From NCBI GenBank assembly GCA_903871805.1, contig CAIQIE010000383.1:1-60047 (forward strand): 60,047 nucleotides of DNA, given 5' to 3'. Source of the stretch: an uncultured Planctomycetaceae bacterium. GTDB taxonomy: Bacteria > Planctomycetota > Planctomycetia > Planctomycetales > Planctomycetaceae. The notes beneath the pieces were generated by a model that did not search any database, had not been told where the DNA came from, and saw only the letters and a list, made by a program, of their open reading frames with translations. Positions 28,701 through 37,568 of this stretch are shown here, piece by piece. The position numbers and the translations under genes were made by a program. Each line of letters starts with the position of its first letter. Positions within the stretch are counted from its first letter, which is position 1.

Positions 28701-28846
28701 CGTTCTTCCAGACGCCGTGCCTCTGCAGGATTTGTCTCGACGATGTCCTGCTCTGGAACCTGAGCACAAACCGAAGGCTGGCTGAATATCAAAGGTAACA
28801 GAATCAGCAGACAGGCTGGCACAATTCTGGGAGTTTCTGTTTTCAT
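25733..28846 (-). CDS. Secreted M28 family metallopeptidase with beta-propeller, PA and PDZ domains
   Basis: 1037 residues with a signal peptide at about 1-30. Residues ~50-360 are TolB/PD40-type propeller repeats (FSADGRRMIFQSE, WSPDGSLIAFASN, FSPDGKRICWR, HPDGTRLAW). A PA-like region follows (~490-620). The M28 domain has zinc ligands His in VGAHIDHLG (~684), Asp in DDNASG (~710), Glu in SGEELG (~749), Asp in MDMVG, and His in EYHTPRDT (~897). A PDZ domain ends the protein (~970-1033; GGDVIVRLAGKKV). The expected activity is aminopeptidase or carboxypeptidase at the cell surface. A Lys/Glu/Pro-rich low-complexity insertion sits within M28 (EKAPPAKDQPDDSEKK). I chose the ATG at 28846, 13 codons inside the longest frame, because the signal peptide begins there. 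Confidence 0.9.
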   Translation of the reverse strand: MKTETPRIVPACLLILLPLIFSQPSVCAQVPEQDIVETNPAEARRLEERLLTRVRQLTFEGRRAGESYFSADGRRMIFQSEREPGNPFFQIYMMDLETGDTERISPGKGKTTCAWIHPDGTRMLFASTQDDPDAEKEQREELELRASGKERRYAWDYDAFYDIYEYQPDTKTYRALTNEKGYDAEGSWSPDGSLIAFASNRSAYQEQLSPEQQKAFDLDPAWANEIYIMKADGTDVRRLTQSPGYDGGPFFSPDGKRICWRRFSENGATAEIMTMNIDGTDQQQLTRLGAMSWAPYYHPSGQYLIFTTNRHGFSNFELYMIDAAGQHEPVRVSQTPGFDGLPVFHPDGTRLAWTAGRTVSNQSQVFLGNWNHEKALELLGLTAKAVAETGPGSGDRVMGATAEGRGDFAPADAVRHVEYLCRPQLGGRLTGTKGEQLATNYVALHFETLGLLPAGDNDTWFQEFEFTSGVKTGEKNSAVVDGAELQLNQDWRPVAFSANAEIAATDIVFAGYGLRAPAADGIEEYDSYVHLDVKDKWVLAFRFLPEKLTPEQRQHFGRFSSLRFKAMQARDMGAKGLIVVSGPTSGVRDQLVPLQFDGSLAGAGLPVISVSDKVAAAWFEKGKRDLKVLQEKLDTGEPAMGFPMAGSQLEATIDILHEKKKGRNVLGRLQVNEQQAGQVVVVGAHIDHLGTGINGNSLARDDERAGIHFGADDNASGVTAMMQMAEAMANAKTGGELKGQRDIIFAAWSGEELGLLGSSHYVKNLETLFSQHASAAEGEGAPGEKAPPAKDQPDDSEKKAEQNQRDQVTSGPNTGGLNLYITACLNMDMVGRLQEKLVLQGIGSSPAWQGLVEKANVPLGLSLSLQNDSYLPTDASVFFLHGVPILSAFTGNHGEYHTPRDTPEKLNYEGISKVGRLMNLVCRNLIAAEKAPQYAAQERPAEEGRRASLRAYLGTVPDYAQGDVKGVLLSGVAKGGPAEKSGVRGGDVIVRLAGKKVENIYDYTFAIEALKSGQETEIVVTRGDKELSFKVVPGSRD

Positions 28847-29284
28847 CGCACTTTCCCACAAATATTCCGGAAACTCAGGAAGCACTGTTCATAATCGTCG
28901 TCCGAACATCCCGCGTCTTCCCAATGATGTCTCGTCCCAATAATGTCAGGTCAGAAGTCGTGGCTGACATCGGACGATGACCTTGCTCGGTGAATTCGTC
29001 CACTGGATCACATTCAGGTCTGATTGAGATGCCAACCGAGGGAAAGCAAAGGATTTCGGACACTCTGCAAACGCCCAGATTACCAACAGCCGGAACCTGG
29101 AAGCAATGCGGCGGGCGACTTCTCCCAATCAAGAGCAGAATCCGTGGCGAGTTTCCTGAAAGTGCGGGATGCGGTCAGATCGGCGGCTCGGTTTTTTTTC
29201 ACCGGTTTTTCAGAGTCTTGTGCAGCCTTCCCAGAGTTCCTGGGCTGGTGATTTGTGCGGCGGCACAACTCAGGTGATACGGGG
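28847..29284. other. Intergenic region, no gene seen
   Basis: Separates two minus-strand genes and holds the promoter region of the M28 peptidase gene. Candidate frames lack motifs and ribosome-binding sites. No strong terminator was seen. Confidence 0.5.
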
Positions 29285-30385
29285 TCATAGTCTGGCGAGG
29301 GCGTTGTCGCTGATTTTCAGCGGCATGGCGATCGGTCCCCCAGTGACGTGAGATTCAAAGGCCGCAAGTACCATCTCGATTGCACCTCGTGCCTCAGTGA
29401 TCGAACACTTTGGCTGACGGTCCTGCTGAATGCAGTCAATCAAATCCCTCGCCGCTGCTGGATTGCCCCCTTCGTAGCCAGTGGCTGTGATGATTTCCGG
29501 TCTGCCAATTCCCTGAGTGGAAATGACCTGCCATGGCTCCGAACCGCCGGCAGCGCCCCAGCGAGCGTCCATCATCAGGTAAGCCGGGTTCGCATAGCCC
29601 GATGTGTGCTCAATGATCCCCTTTGTTCCCAGAATCCTCAAACCAAATCGATTAGGATTTCCTCCCGCGGCCTTCTTTGAAGAAAAGTAGCCGGTTACAC
29701 CGCCACGAAATCGATACATCGCATCCACTCGGTCGCCGGCCAGCGGTCCAAGGCCCTCGTTCCCTTCTCGAACATGTTCTCTGGTAACGGGCCTGCCGGC
29801 CTGAGTCAGCGTCGCGAAACACAGTTCGGGATCACCGGCAATGGCACGCATCAGATCCAGAACATGAGTACCGAGAACCCATAGATCCTCGGGGCCTCCG
29901 CGAGAATCTTCTTTGCCACGCGCGCGAATCTCCAGGACGTCTCCAATCTGGCCGTCCAGGATCAGGCGACGGATGATCGATAATTGTGGCGACCAGCGAC
30001 TGATATGAGCGACTGCAACTTTCAGATGACGCATCTCACACGCCCGAATCATCTCGTCCGCCTCGCCCAGTGTTCGGCATAATGGCTTCTCCAGATACAT
30101 GTGGCACCCCTGCTCTGCACAGGCCAGCACCATGTCACGATGCTGGTCAACCCAGCGAGGACATACGGCAACAATCGTGGGCTGCTCCCGCTCCAGCATC
30201 TGACGGTAATCTGCATACATACGCGCCGCTCCGGTGCGTTCCTGCGCTTTCTGCCGGCCGGGTTCGTCATGGTCTGCTACGGCTACCACTTCGCAGTCCG
30301 CAAACGTCTGCCAGACAGCATCCAGACCGTGCCCGTAATCTCCCCGACCTGTACTGCCGATAATCGCCACCCTGTGCTTTTTCAT
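29285..30385 (-). CDS. Gfo/Idh/MocA family oxidoreductase (cytoplasmic)
   Basis: 366 residues. An N-terminal Rossmann domain starts at residue 4 (HRVAIIGSTGRGDYGHG) and is followed by VVAVADHDEPGR. The family motif EKP appears in HMYLEKPLCRTLGEA. The C-terminal alpha/beta domain contains the substrate site (EIRARGKEDSRGGPEDLWVLGTHVLDLM). It has no signal peptide, unlike the second family member at 31360-32808. The substrate is probably a sugar or inositol derivative but cannot be deduced. The ATG at 30385 fits the first strand. It appears monocistronic. Confidence 0.9.
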   Translation of the reverse strand: MKKHRVAIIGSTGRGDYGHGLDAVWQTFADCEVVAVADHDEPGRQKAQERTGAARMYADYRQMLEREQPTIVAVCPRWVDQHRDMVLACAEQGCHMYLEKPLCRTLGEADEMIRACEMRHLKVAVAHISRWSPQLSIIRRLILDGQIGDVLEIRARGKEDSRGGPEDLWVLGTHVLDLMRAIAGDPELCFATLTQAGRPVTREHVREGNEGLGPLAGDRVDAMYRFRGGVTGYFSSKKAAGGNPNRFGLRILGTKGIIEHTSGYANPAYLMMDARWGAAGGSEPWQVISTQGIGRPEIITATGYEGGNPAAARDLIDCIQQDRQPKCSITEARGAIEMVLAAFESHVTGGPIAMPLKISDNALARL

Positions 30386-31034
30386 CGAACGACCTTTTCT
30401 GAAAATTCTGAAAACGCTGAGTCAGATTCCGATGCTTTCAGCGTGAGAAACTGCAAGGCTCAGTGCCAGTCTGCCGGTGGACAAAGCTCGTAGACTCCGG
30501 ATCTTTTCAACACTCACAGCAAGCCCTTTTCACCAAATCAAATCAACTAGATAAAGCCGTGCTGCGAGACTTCTGCGTCTGCCACCCGCACATCGGGAAA
30601 TCCCAATCCTCTCTTTTATCGCCCTCGAAGATTACCCCTGAAATTCTCTGTCGATGTTCTCATGTGGGCTTGTGAGTGTTCCGTTTGCTTCGGAAATTCC
30701 ATCACTGAATTCCTCAGCCACCCCCCGGAAAAGATTCCGGGAAATTTACCGCAGTGAGCGATTGATTCGATCCGGGGCAGATGTTCCGAGTTTGCAGAGG
30801 AATCCTGCGGCACTGGATTTACCAGTGGACGCAAGCACCAGTGGTGGCAATTCCAGCTCGCAGGTTTGGGCAATATTGACATTCTGAAACACAGTCGCAA
30901 AACTAATGCGTTTAACTGATGTCCTGCATAGTGAACAAGGCCACTCTGATAGACACCGCTGATTGACACCGCTGATAGATCCGCTGAACGACGTCGGGAA
31001 ACGATTGCTGCTTTCCCGGCAGGAAGAGTTGACA
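30386..31034. other. Intergenic region between divergent genes
   Basis: Lies between the minus-strand oxidoreductase and the plus-strand zinc-ribbon gene. Short frames are present on both strands but are not convincing. I see no structured RNA motif. Confidence 0.45.
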
Positions 31035-31232
31035 ATGTACGATATGATTCTGGGCGACTGCCACAAGTGTGACGGAAACGATACGATACGGCCTGAATCT
31101 AACCCCTGGAAAGTGGCTTTTTACAAGCTTCTGTTCCGGGTGCACATGGCGTGTCGCAGGTGCAACGCCAGATTTTCTGTGTTCAGACTTCCTGAGTTTC
31201 TGTCGCGAATGATTTTCTTTATGTTCCACTGA
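31035..31232 (+). CDS. Small zinc-ribbon protein
   Basis: 65 residues with two CxxC pairs, Cys9/Cys12 (CHKC) and Cys40/Cys43 (CRRC), 27 residues apart and each followed by polar residues, with RFSVF after the second pair. This C..C-Arg-rich-C..C-RF layout is common in short bacterial zinc-ribbon proteins. The ATG at 31035 has AGGAAG 8 bases upstream. The frame also has an upstream extension to 30963 that I reject. A GC-rich hairpin lies 42 bases past the stop, between this gene and the convergent oxidoreductase gene, which fits a real transcription unit. The function is unknown; nucleic-acid or protein binding is possible. Confidence 0.6.
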   Translation: MYDMILGDCHKCDGNDTIRPESNPWKVAFYKLLFRVHMACRRCNARFSVFRLPEFLSRMIFFMFH

Positions 31233-31274
31233 CAGAACCACGGAAAACAACAGTCACACGGAACACGAACGGAG

Positions 31275-31299
31275 CTGCCTGTCCGGGCAGGACAGGCAG
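31275..31299. terminator. GC-rich hairpin between convergent genes
   Basis: A perfect 10-bp stem (CTGCCTGTCC/GGACAGGCAG) with a 5-base loop lies between the zinc-ribbon gene (plus) and the Tat oxidoreductase gene (minus). It lacks a T-tract; a bidirectional terminator role is inferred. Confidence 0.5.
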
Positions 31300-31359
31300 A
31301 GCGTTGAGGTCTTGTGGTGTGATGCGTTGCTTCAGGGGTGAAAAACGCCTTGCATGTCG

Positions 31360-32808
31360 TTAAACTTCAGCAGCGGTGGGAATTTGGAAACCGTCACGAT
31401 TGGGATCTTTCAACAGTACATTGGCTTCCTGAGCAAATTCTCCCGTGTGTGTTTCTGTTTCGGGATCAAAGTTGAGCCACGGGCCAACCACGTATTCCGC
31501 ACCGTTTTCCGGCAGACCCACGCCGGTTTTCATCATTTCGTGCAGCTTCAGGAAGTGCTCTGCTGCGTCCTTGTTATCTCCGAAACTGCCGGCTTTGGCG
31601 TTGAATGGGACTTTCTGTCCCAGACGCCACGAGTTATTCATGAGATGTCCTAAAACGCATCCGTAGTGGGCATCGTAGACATTGCCGTTTGCCAGTTCCG
31701 GGCGACCTTCACGGCAGGCCTGAATGAAGGCGGCCCAGTTTCCACCGGGCGTAACTTTTCCCGGGGTCACGTCAAGCTTTTCGCCATTGCTGCTTCCGGC
31801 CGGATAATACAGGTTTTTGACAATCCTGCCGCCGTCTTCAAAGTAGTACTCGTTTTCAACCTGATAGGGGTAACCTTCGAAGTTCACATTGCGGACGTTG
31901 AAGAACACCTGCTGTCCGTTGGCGTATTCTGCGATGCCCATCATGGTGTTTGGGGTTTCGCCCTGGTCGTTCCACTTGAATCTTCCACCGATCGCCATCG
32001 CACGCACCGGATGCGTCAGGTCTTTATCCAGTGCCCAGCGGGCGATGTCCAGCTGATGAGTCCCCTGGTTATTCAGGTCGCCGTTGCCGGTTTTCCAGAA
32101 CCAGTGCCAGTTGTAATGGACGTAGTTGCTGTGGAACTGATCAATGACAGCCGGGCCCCGCCAGAGATTCCAGTCCAGATTTGCCGGGGGCTCGGAGATT
32201 GGCCTCGTACCAATACTGCCTCGCGGCTTGCAGCAGTAGCCGTAGGAAATTTTCAGCTTGCCGAATTTACCTGCCTGAATGGCTTCATGCAGGCCGGCGA
32301 TCTCTGCACTGCTGCGACTTTGGGTGCCGTGCTGAATGACAACGCCGTACTTTTTCTGTGCTTCCACACAGATGCGACCTTCCGCCACGTCATGGCTCAT
32401 GGGTTTTTCAACATACACATGCTTGCCCGCCTGGGCCGCCCAGATGGTCATCAGTGAATGCCAGTGATTGGGGGTGGCGACAGAGATTGCGTCCAGAGTT
32501 TTGTCCTCCAGGGCTTCCCGGACGTCAGCGATACCTTTCGCGGAGAATTTTTCTTTGAGTTTTCCCTGCATGGCATTGATGGCCGCGGCGAGGACTTTCT
32601 GGTCCGGGTCGATCATCCAGGCAATTTCGACATTGGGCTGGTCCATCCAGCCGCTCAGGTGACTCTGTCCGCGTCCATTGAGACCTGCCACGGCGATACG
32701 GACTCGATCATTGGCTCCGCGAATGTTTCCGGAGGCTTTGGTGCCAATAAGGATTAAGCCAGTGCCGGTTCCTGCCCTCAGAAAACCGCGTCGATTCATT
32801 CTGGTCAT
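31360..32808 (-). CDS. Tat-exported Gfo/Idh/MocA family oxidoreductase
   Basis: 482 residues. A twin-arginine-like signal (MNRRGFLRAGTGTGLILIG) opens the protein, then the Rossmann domain VRIAVAGLNGRGQSH. The EKP motif reads HVYVEKPMSHDVAEG, followed by VVIQHGTQSRSS. A C-terminal domain typical of planctomycete secreted family members follows (GDLNNQGTHQLDIARWAL). Export with bound NAD(P) through the Tat pathway is the usual explanation. The ATG at 32808 has GGGGAAA 9 bases upstream; the longer start at 32841 has no such support. The substrate is likely a sugar derivative and is unassigned. Confidence 0.9.
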   Translation of the reverse strand: MTRMNRRGFLRAGTGTGLILIGTKASGNIRGANDRVRIAVAGLNGRGQSHLSGWMDQPNVEIAWMIDPDQKVLAAAINAMQGKLKEKFSAKGIADVREALEDKTLDAISVATPNHWHSLMTIWAAQAGKHVYVEKPMSHDVAEGRICVEAQKKYGVVIQHGTQSRSSAEIAGLHEAIQAGKFGKLKISYGYCCKPRGSIGTRPISEPPANLDWNLWRGPAVIDQFHSNYVHYNWHWFWKTGNGDLNNQGTHQLDIARWALDKDLTHPVRAMAIGGRFKWNDQGETPNTMMGIAEYANGQQVFFNVRNVNFEGYPYQVENEYYFEDGGRIVKNLYYPAGSSNGEKLDVTPGKVTPGGNWAAFIQACREGRPELANGNVYDAHYGCVLGHLMNNSWRLGQKVPFNAKAGSFGDNKDAAEHFLKLHEMMKTGVGLPENGAEYVVGPWLNFDPETETHTGEFAQEANVLLKDPNRDGFQIPTAAEV

Positions 32809-33360
32809 TGTTGATTTCCCCGGAAAAAGTCCCTGTGCCAATCCTTCGCTCGCCTTTGGCCCAATGGCTTAGCTTTTTGCGGAGGATGCCAAAACACCCC
32901 GGTTTCACCCGGTCCCAAGGCGGAAAGTCTGCCTGCCGTGAACGATTTCTACAACCGAGAATCCCCAGCGAGCTGACTTTTCAGGGAGTGTCGAGGCAGA
33001 GTTTCTGTTCCGGGGACAGAAAAAAATTCTGTCGAGGAACATAAACAGGCTGCCAAGGGCGGAAAAGTGCTGAGTCCGCTGGGGCGACTCATTGCAAGGT
33101 AAAAGAAGGCTGTTTTGAGATTTACGAGAAGTTGGAAATTCATGTTGCCGCAGGAAAGTTCGGTGCGGCCTGCTTTGGGAGATTTGGTGTCCATCGGATT
33201 CCCGGTTGGTCTCCATCGCCGTTCTGCGAAAAGTTTGCCAGATTTGGAAGTGAATGGACGATCCTGGTGTTTCCGTTCATGGAAATATTTGCCCTGCCTG
33301 GAGGATTTGAGGTATTCTTCAGTACTTCAGACGTTGCAAATCACTCACAGGAGCGTTCAG
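32809..33360. other. Intergenic region between divergent genes
   Basis: Holds the promoters of the Tat oxidoreductase (minus) and UDP-glucose dehydrogenase (plus). A plus-strand frame in phase with the dehydrogenase continues upstream to 33115 but is rejected as coding. No other motif was seen. Confidence 0.5.
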
Positions 33361-34683
33361 GTGAAGATTACGATGATTGGGACCGGTTACGTCGGTCTGG
33401 TGACCGGCACATGTTTTGCCGAGAGTGGCAACGATGTAACCTGTCTTGATGTCGATACTGCCAAGGTGGACCTTTTGAACCGCGGTGGTGTGCCGATTTA
33501 CGAACCTGGGCTGGAAGAACTTGTGCGTCGGAACGCGTCGGCTGGGCGACTGAAGTTCACGACCGACTATGCCTCCGCCATCCGCAGTGCCCAGTGTATT
33601 TTCATTTGCGTGGGAACTCCACAGGATCAGTCCGGTGCGGCGGATTTGAAGTATGTTCAGGCGGCCGCCGAAAACATGGCTCCATGGCTGCGTGAAAACG
33701 CGGTTGTGGTCTGCAAAAGCACGGTGCCTGTCGGCACAAATCGTCGTGTTGCGGGCTGGATTGCGTCCCGAACCAGCACGCGTTTCATGGTGGCCTCCAA
33801 TCCGGAATTCCTTAAGGAAGGGGCTGCCATCGATGACTTTACCAAGCCGGATCGCGTGGTTGTTGGTGTGGACGAGCCTGCGGCTGCCGATGTACTGCAG
33901 GAACTTTACAAACCGTTCCTGCGGACAGAAAAACCCTTTATCACTGTCGGCATCGAAAGTGCCGAGATGATCAAGTACGCCGCCAACTGTATGCTGGCAA
34001 CAAAGATCAGCTTCATCAATGAAATGGCCAATATCTGCGAAAAGGTCGGGGCCGACATCAATGAGGTTCGCAAAGGAATCGGCCACGACGCCCGAATTGG
34101 TTTTTCCTTCCTGTTCCCCGGCGTTGGTTATGGCGGTTCCTGCTTTCCCAAGGACGTGCGGGCACTGGCTTCGCTGGCCGCTCACCATGGATTGGATGCC
34201 CGGATTCTGCGAACTGTGGATGAAACCAACAACGAACAGAAAACAACGCTGTTTCGCAAGCTGATCGATTATTTTGACGGAAATCTCGGCGGACGTACCA
34301 TTGCGATCTGGGGGCTGTCCTTCAAACCCCGGACAGATGATATTCGAGAAGCTCCTTCACTGGTGCTGATTCAGAATTTACTGGCGGCCGGCTGCACGGT
34401 CAAAGTTCACGATCCGGTGGCACTGGACAATGTTCGCCGTGAAGTCGGAGATGTGATTGAGTACTGTGTGCATCATTACGACGCCTGCGATGGTGCGGAT
34501 GCAATCTGCATCGTGACTGAGTGGAATGAGTTCCGAAACCCGGACTTCGATTACATCCGCCTGAAAATGAAATCACCTGTGATCTTCGATGGTCGAAATC
34601 TCTACGATCGTCAAAAAATGGCGGCTCGTGGCTTTCACTACAGCGGTGTTGGCCTGAGTGCCCTTCCTGTCGATCGGAAGTGA
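33361..34683 (+). CDS. ugd: UDP-glucose 6-dehydrogenase
   Basis: 440 residues. It oxidises UDP-glucose to UDP-glucuronate with two NAD+, feeding polysaccharide synthesis. The N-terminal Rossmann motif is [19 protein letters not shown]. Central motifs are [23 protein letters not shown] and RVVVG. The catalytic Cys lies near residue 261 in [12 protein letters not shown], followed by the UDP-binding C-terminal domain ([16 protein letters not shown]). The start is a GTG at 33361 with AGGAG 8 bases upstream. A start at 33115 would add 82 residues with no family similarity. The length matches the family. Close relatives such as UDP-mannose dehydrogenase are less likely but possible. Confidence 0.93.
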   Translation: MKITMIGTGYVGLVTGTCFAESGNDVTCLDVDTAKVDLLNRGGVPIYEPGLEELVRRNASAGRLKFTTDYASAIRSAQCIFICVGTPQDQSGAADLKYVQAAAENMAPWLRENAVVVCKSTVPVGTNRRVAGWIASRTSTRFMVASNPEFLKEGAAIDDFTKPDRVVVGVDEPAAADVLQELYKPFLRTEKPFITVGIESAEMIKYAANCMLATKISFINEMANICEKVGADINEVRKGIGHDARIGFSFLFPGVGYGGSCFPKDVRALASLAAHHGLDARILRTVDETNNEQKTTLFRKLIDYFDGNLGGRTIAIWGLSFKPRTDDIREAPSLVLIQNLLAAGCTVKVHDPVALDNVRREVGDVIEYCVHHYDACDGADAICIVTEWNEFRNPDFDYIRLKMKSPVIFDGRNLYDRQKMAARGFHYSGVGLSALPVDRK

Positions 34684-34817
34684 TTCTCTTTAACCTGTGG
34701 TTTTCGTTGTTCAGTCAGGTCCTGTGAGCGACTGTTTTCGGACACGAAATCTCACTGGTCTTCTGTGTTTCTTTGTCCCTTATGACTGGTTCCCTGGGAA
34801 TGATGAAGTTCACTGCC

Positions 34818-35561
34818 ATGAAAACCAAACTCGTCCGGTCTCTGTACTCCTGCTTCGTTCTGATGCTTGTTTCCCAGTTGAGTGGTTGTTCCGAACAACC
34901 CCCAAGTGCATTGCCGCAGGGATTGGGGGTCTACGAAAAGGCTTCTCAGGAGTTGGCCCAGCCAGCGCCCCCGGCTCCCAATCCGGAAGACCTGCCGCTG
35001 GAACTGGGAGATAATCCGAATGACAAAACGGCTCCGAAGAAGACCGGTACCTTTCGCGTCAAATTCGAAACGACAGCGGGAGATTTTGTGGTTGAAGCCG
35101 ATCGTTCCTGGGCTCCTCGTGGTGCACAGCGGTTCTATGAACTGGTCAAAGACAACTACTATGACGGCTGTGGCTTCTTCCGAGTCGTGCCGGGATTTGT
35201 GGTTCAGTTCGGAATCAATGGCTCGCCCCAGGTACATCAGAAATGGAATCGAAATATCCCGGATGATCCGGTTGTGCAGAGCAATCTCAGGGGCTATTTG
35301 ACCTTCGCCACCTCCGGACCGGGGACCAGAACGTCTCAACTGTTCATTAACTACGGAAACAACACCAACCTGGACAGGACTGGGTTTGCGGCGTTTGCCA
35401 AAGTGATTGAAGGCATGCACAATGTCGACGCCATCAATCCGCGGTACGGTGAACAGCCCAACCAGACGATGATTGAAGAACGTGGCAATGATTATCTTGA
35501 AGCATCCTTCCCCGAACTCGACTACATCAAACGCGTGACGCTGGTCAGCGAAACGGAATGA
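34818..35561 (+). CDS. Cyclophilin-type peptidyl-prolyl isomerase, lipoprotein
   Basis: 247 residues. The lipoprotein signal has the lipobox QLSGC at about residue 24. A Pro/Asn-rich linker follows (~25-75), then the cyclophilin domain: FRVKFETTAGDFVVEAD, RSWAPRGAQRFYELV, FFRVVPGFVVQFG, GYLTFATSGPGTRTSQLFINYGNN, LDRTGFAAFAKVIEGM. Residues in the FFRVVPGF and QLFIN segments correspond to the active site. It probably assists folding of secreted proteins at the membrane. The ATG at 34818 gives the best signal peptide; ATGs at 34800/34803 and a start at 34773 are alternatives. It follows ugd by 134 bases, possibly in one transcript. Confidence 0.9.
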   Translation: MKTKLVRSLYSCFVLMLVSQLSGCSEQPPSALPQGLGVYEKASQELAQPAPPAPNPEDLPLELGDNPNDKTAPKKTGTFRVKFETTAGDFVVEADRSWAPRGAQRFYELVKDNYYDGCGFFRVVPGFVVQFGINGSPQVHQKWNRNIPDDPVVQSNLRGYLTFATSGPGTRTSQLFINYGNNTNLDRTGFAAFAKVIEGMHNVDAINPRYGEQPNQTMIEERGNDYLEASFPELDYIKRVTLVSETE

Positions 35562-35752
35562 GTTGTATCGTTTGCTGTGAAGCCGTTTAGTCGTCGCTGC
35601 CGGAATGCTTGCAGCTCATTGTCTGGATTGCTCTGCTGAGGCTGCTTTATGCCGGCATCGTCAGTGATTTTTCGTCGCGGCTGCTGGTTGTGTCACAGGC
35701 TGATTCCGGGGGCTGCTGAGTCCCGGTGGTGGAACGCTGCGGAGATTGCTCG

Positions 35753-37537
35753 ATGAAGTCGCTGCTGTTGTTTTCTGTGCTGGGACTTGTGATTGTTGCC
35801 GGATTGGCAGGCTGCTCAAAATCTCCAGAGCCGGATGCATCGGGTGCGGCTACCGGACCCGGCGGAGAATCCTCTATCGCTGCCGACAATGATGCTCGCC
35901 CGAGCGATGGGCGGGGGGTATGGAATTTCAGGGAACGCACCTACGGCAGTGGCGTCCTTTTTCAATACCGCAACGGAGAGGAGGCCGGGAATTTCTCGAT
36001 TCTGGAGTCTCTCGGCGGTGGCCTCGCAGCCTTTGACTTTGACCGCGATGGCTATGACGATGTGTGTATTGCCGGTGGTGGACATTTCAGTGAGAAGCGG
36101 ATACTTCCGTACCCCACCGGACTGTTTCGCAGGACAGCGGCCTGGAAGTGGCAGAATGTGTCGCTTGTTGCCGGCGTTTCTGATAACTCCTTCTACAGCC
36201 ACGGAATTGCCCGCACAGATTATGATCAGGATGGCATGCCCGATTTTGTTGTCACCGGTTACGGCGGCATTGAACTCTGGCACAATCTGGGTGATGGCAC
36301 ATTTGAACGCCTGCGAGACGCTGTGGGCCTGCTGGACACCCAGTGGAGCAGCAGTGCGGCATGGGGCGATCTCAACGGAGACCAGATTCCTGATCTTTAC
36401 GTCGCTCACTATGTGAACTGGTCCTGGGAGAATCATCCGTTCTGTAATGGCGGACCAAACGGTGGTCGGGAAATCTGCCCGCCCCGCAGTTACACCGGCC
36501 TGACAGATACTGTTTATTTCAGTAACGGTGATGGAACCTTCCGGGACGTCTCGGCCGAGATACCACTGACCGCGGAAGGAAAGGGGCTGGGAGTCCTGGT
36601 CGCGGACTTCGATAATGACCTCGACAACGACGTGTACGTGACCAACGATACTGTCGCCAACTTCCTCTACGAAAACACAGGCTTCGGAACCGGCTCCGGA
36701 ACTCTGAAAGATGTGTCGCTGAGCAGTGGTTCCAGTCTCAGCAGTCTGGGAGTGCCCGATGGCAGCATGGGCGTCGACGCGTGCGACTTTAACAGTGATG
36801 GCCTGCCGGAAATCTGGGTGGTCAACTACGAGCGGGAATCCAATGCCATGTACCAGAATTCCGGTGGCCTGGTCTTCCGCCACATCAGTCAGCGGATTGG
36901 CCTGAATGCCATCGGAGCGATGTATGTGGGCTGGGGAACGACCTGTCAGGACTTCGATCGCGATGGGGACGAAGACATCTTTGTTTCCAACGGACATGTG
37001 ATCCGCTATCCCCAGAATGCGCCCCTGAATCAAACACCGCTGCTATTGGAAAATATGGATGGCAAACGTCTGGTGAATGTCGCCACAGGTGCCGGTTCCT
37101 GGATGACAACGCCGCACATGGGACGCGGGGCAATTGCTGCGGACTTTGATCTGGATGGAGACATGGATCTGGCCGTTTCCCGTACGAATCAACCGATTGC
37201 GGTGCTGGAGAATACTACGACCGCCCGGCGACCGGACTGGCTTGGAGTGAGGCTGATCGGTGTGAAAGCTGCCCGGGAACCGGTTGGCGCCAGGATTCAG
37301 CTGGAAGCTGGCCAGTCACAGTATCGCTTTGTCAAAGGCGGCGGCAGCTATGGATCCTCGCAAAGTGACTCCGTGCTGTTTGCAATTCCATCAGACGCTG
37401 GTGATGTCTCGCTGGAAATTCAGTGGCCATCAGGTACCCGACAGACTTTGAAAAACCTGCCCAAAAACCGGCATCTGGTGATTTTGGAAAACAATTCGCA
37501 GCCGGATGTGAGTCGGGTCGCGCAGTATCTGCCCTGA
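35753..37537 (+). CDS. CRTAC1-family lipoprotein: FG-GAP/VCBS repeats with ASPIC/UnbV domain
   Basis: 594 residues. The signal peptide carries the lipobox AGLAGC (about Cys21). At least seven FG-GAP/VCBS calcium-binding-type loops are seen: DFDRDGYDD, DYDQDGMPD, DLNGDQIPD, DFDNDLDND, DFNSDGLPE, DFDRDGDED, DFDLDGDMD. They build a seven-bladed propeller over ~90-480. The C-terminal ~90 residues are an ASPIC/UnbV domain (WLGVRLIGVKAAREPVGARI, LEIQWPSGTRQTL). The family's role in bacteria is unclear. It sits opposite a second FG-GAP lipoprotein gene, with which it converges (31 bases apart). The ATG at 35753 has GGAG upstream. Confidence 0.92.
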   Translation: MKSLLLFSVLGLVIVAGLAGCSKSPEPDASGAATGPGGESSIAADNDARPSDGRGVWNFRERTYGSGVLFQYRNGEEAGNFSILESLGGGLAAFDFDRDGYDDVCIAGGGHFSEKRILPYPTGLFRRTAAWKWQNVSLVAGVSDNSFYSHGIARTDYDQDGMPDFVVTGYGGIELWHNLGDGTFERLRDAVGLLDTQWSSSAAWGDLNGDQIPDLYVAHYVNWSWENHPFCNGGPNGGREICPPRSYTGLTDTVYFSNGDGTFRDVSAEIPLTAEGKGLGVLVADFDNDLDNDVYVTNDTVANFLYENTGFGTGSGTLKDVSLSSGSSLSSLGVPDGSMGVDACDFNSDGLPEIWVVNYERESNAMYQNSGGLVFRHISQRIGLNAIGAMYVGWGTTCQDFDRDGDEDIFVSNGHVIRYPQNAPLNQTPLLLENMDGKRLVNVATGAGSWMTTPHMGRGAIAADFDLDGDMDLAVSRTNQPIAVLENTTTARRPDWLGVRLIGVKAAREPVGARIQLEAGQSQYRFVKGGGSYGSSQSDSVLFAIPSDAGDVSLEIQWPSGTRQTLKNLPKNRHLVILENNSQPDVSRVAQYLP

Positions 37538-37568
37538 ACAATACGGAGGATTCTCGCAGCGACCGTTC

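Noticed and set aside
33115-33360. In-frame upstream extension of UDP-glucose dehydrogenase
   Set aside because: The family begins at the Rossmann strand after 33361, where a GTG with AGGAG is found; the extension has no similarity.
33319-34188. 289-codon minus-strand frame
   Set aside because: Lies entirely within ugd on the opposite strand and has no family motif.
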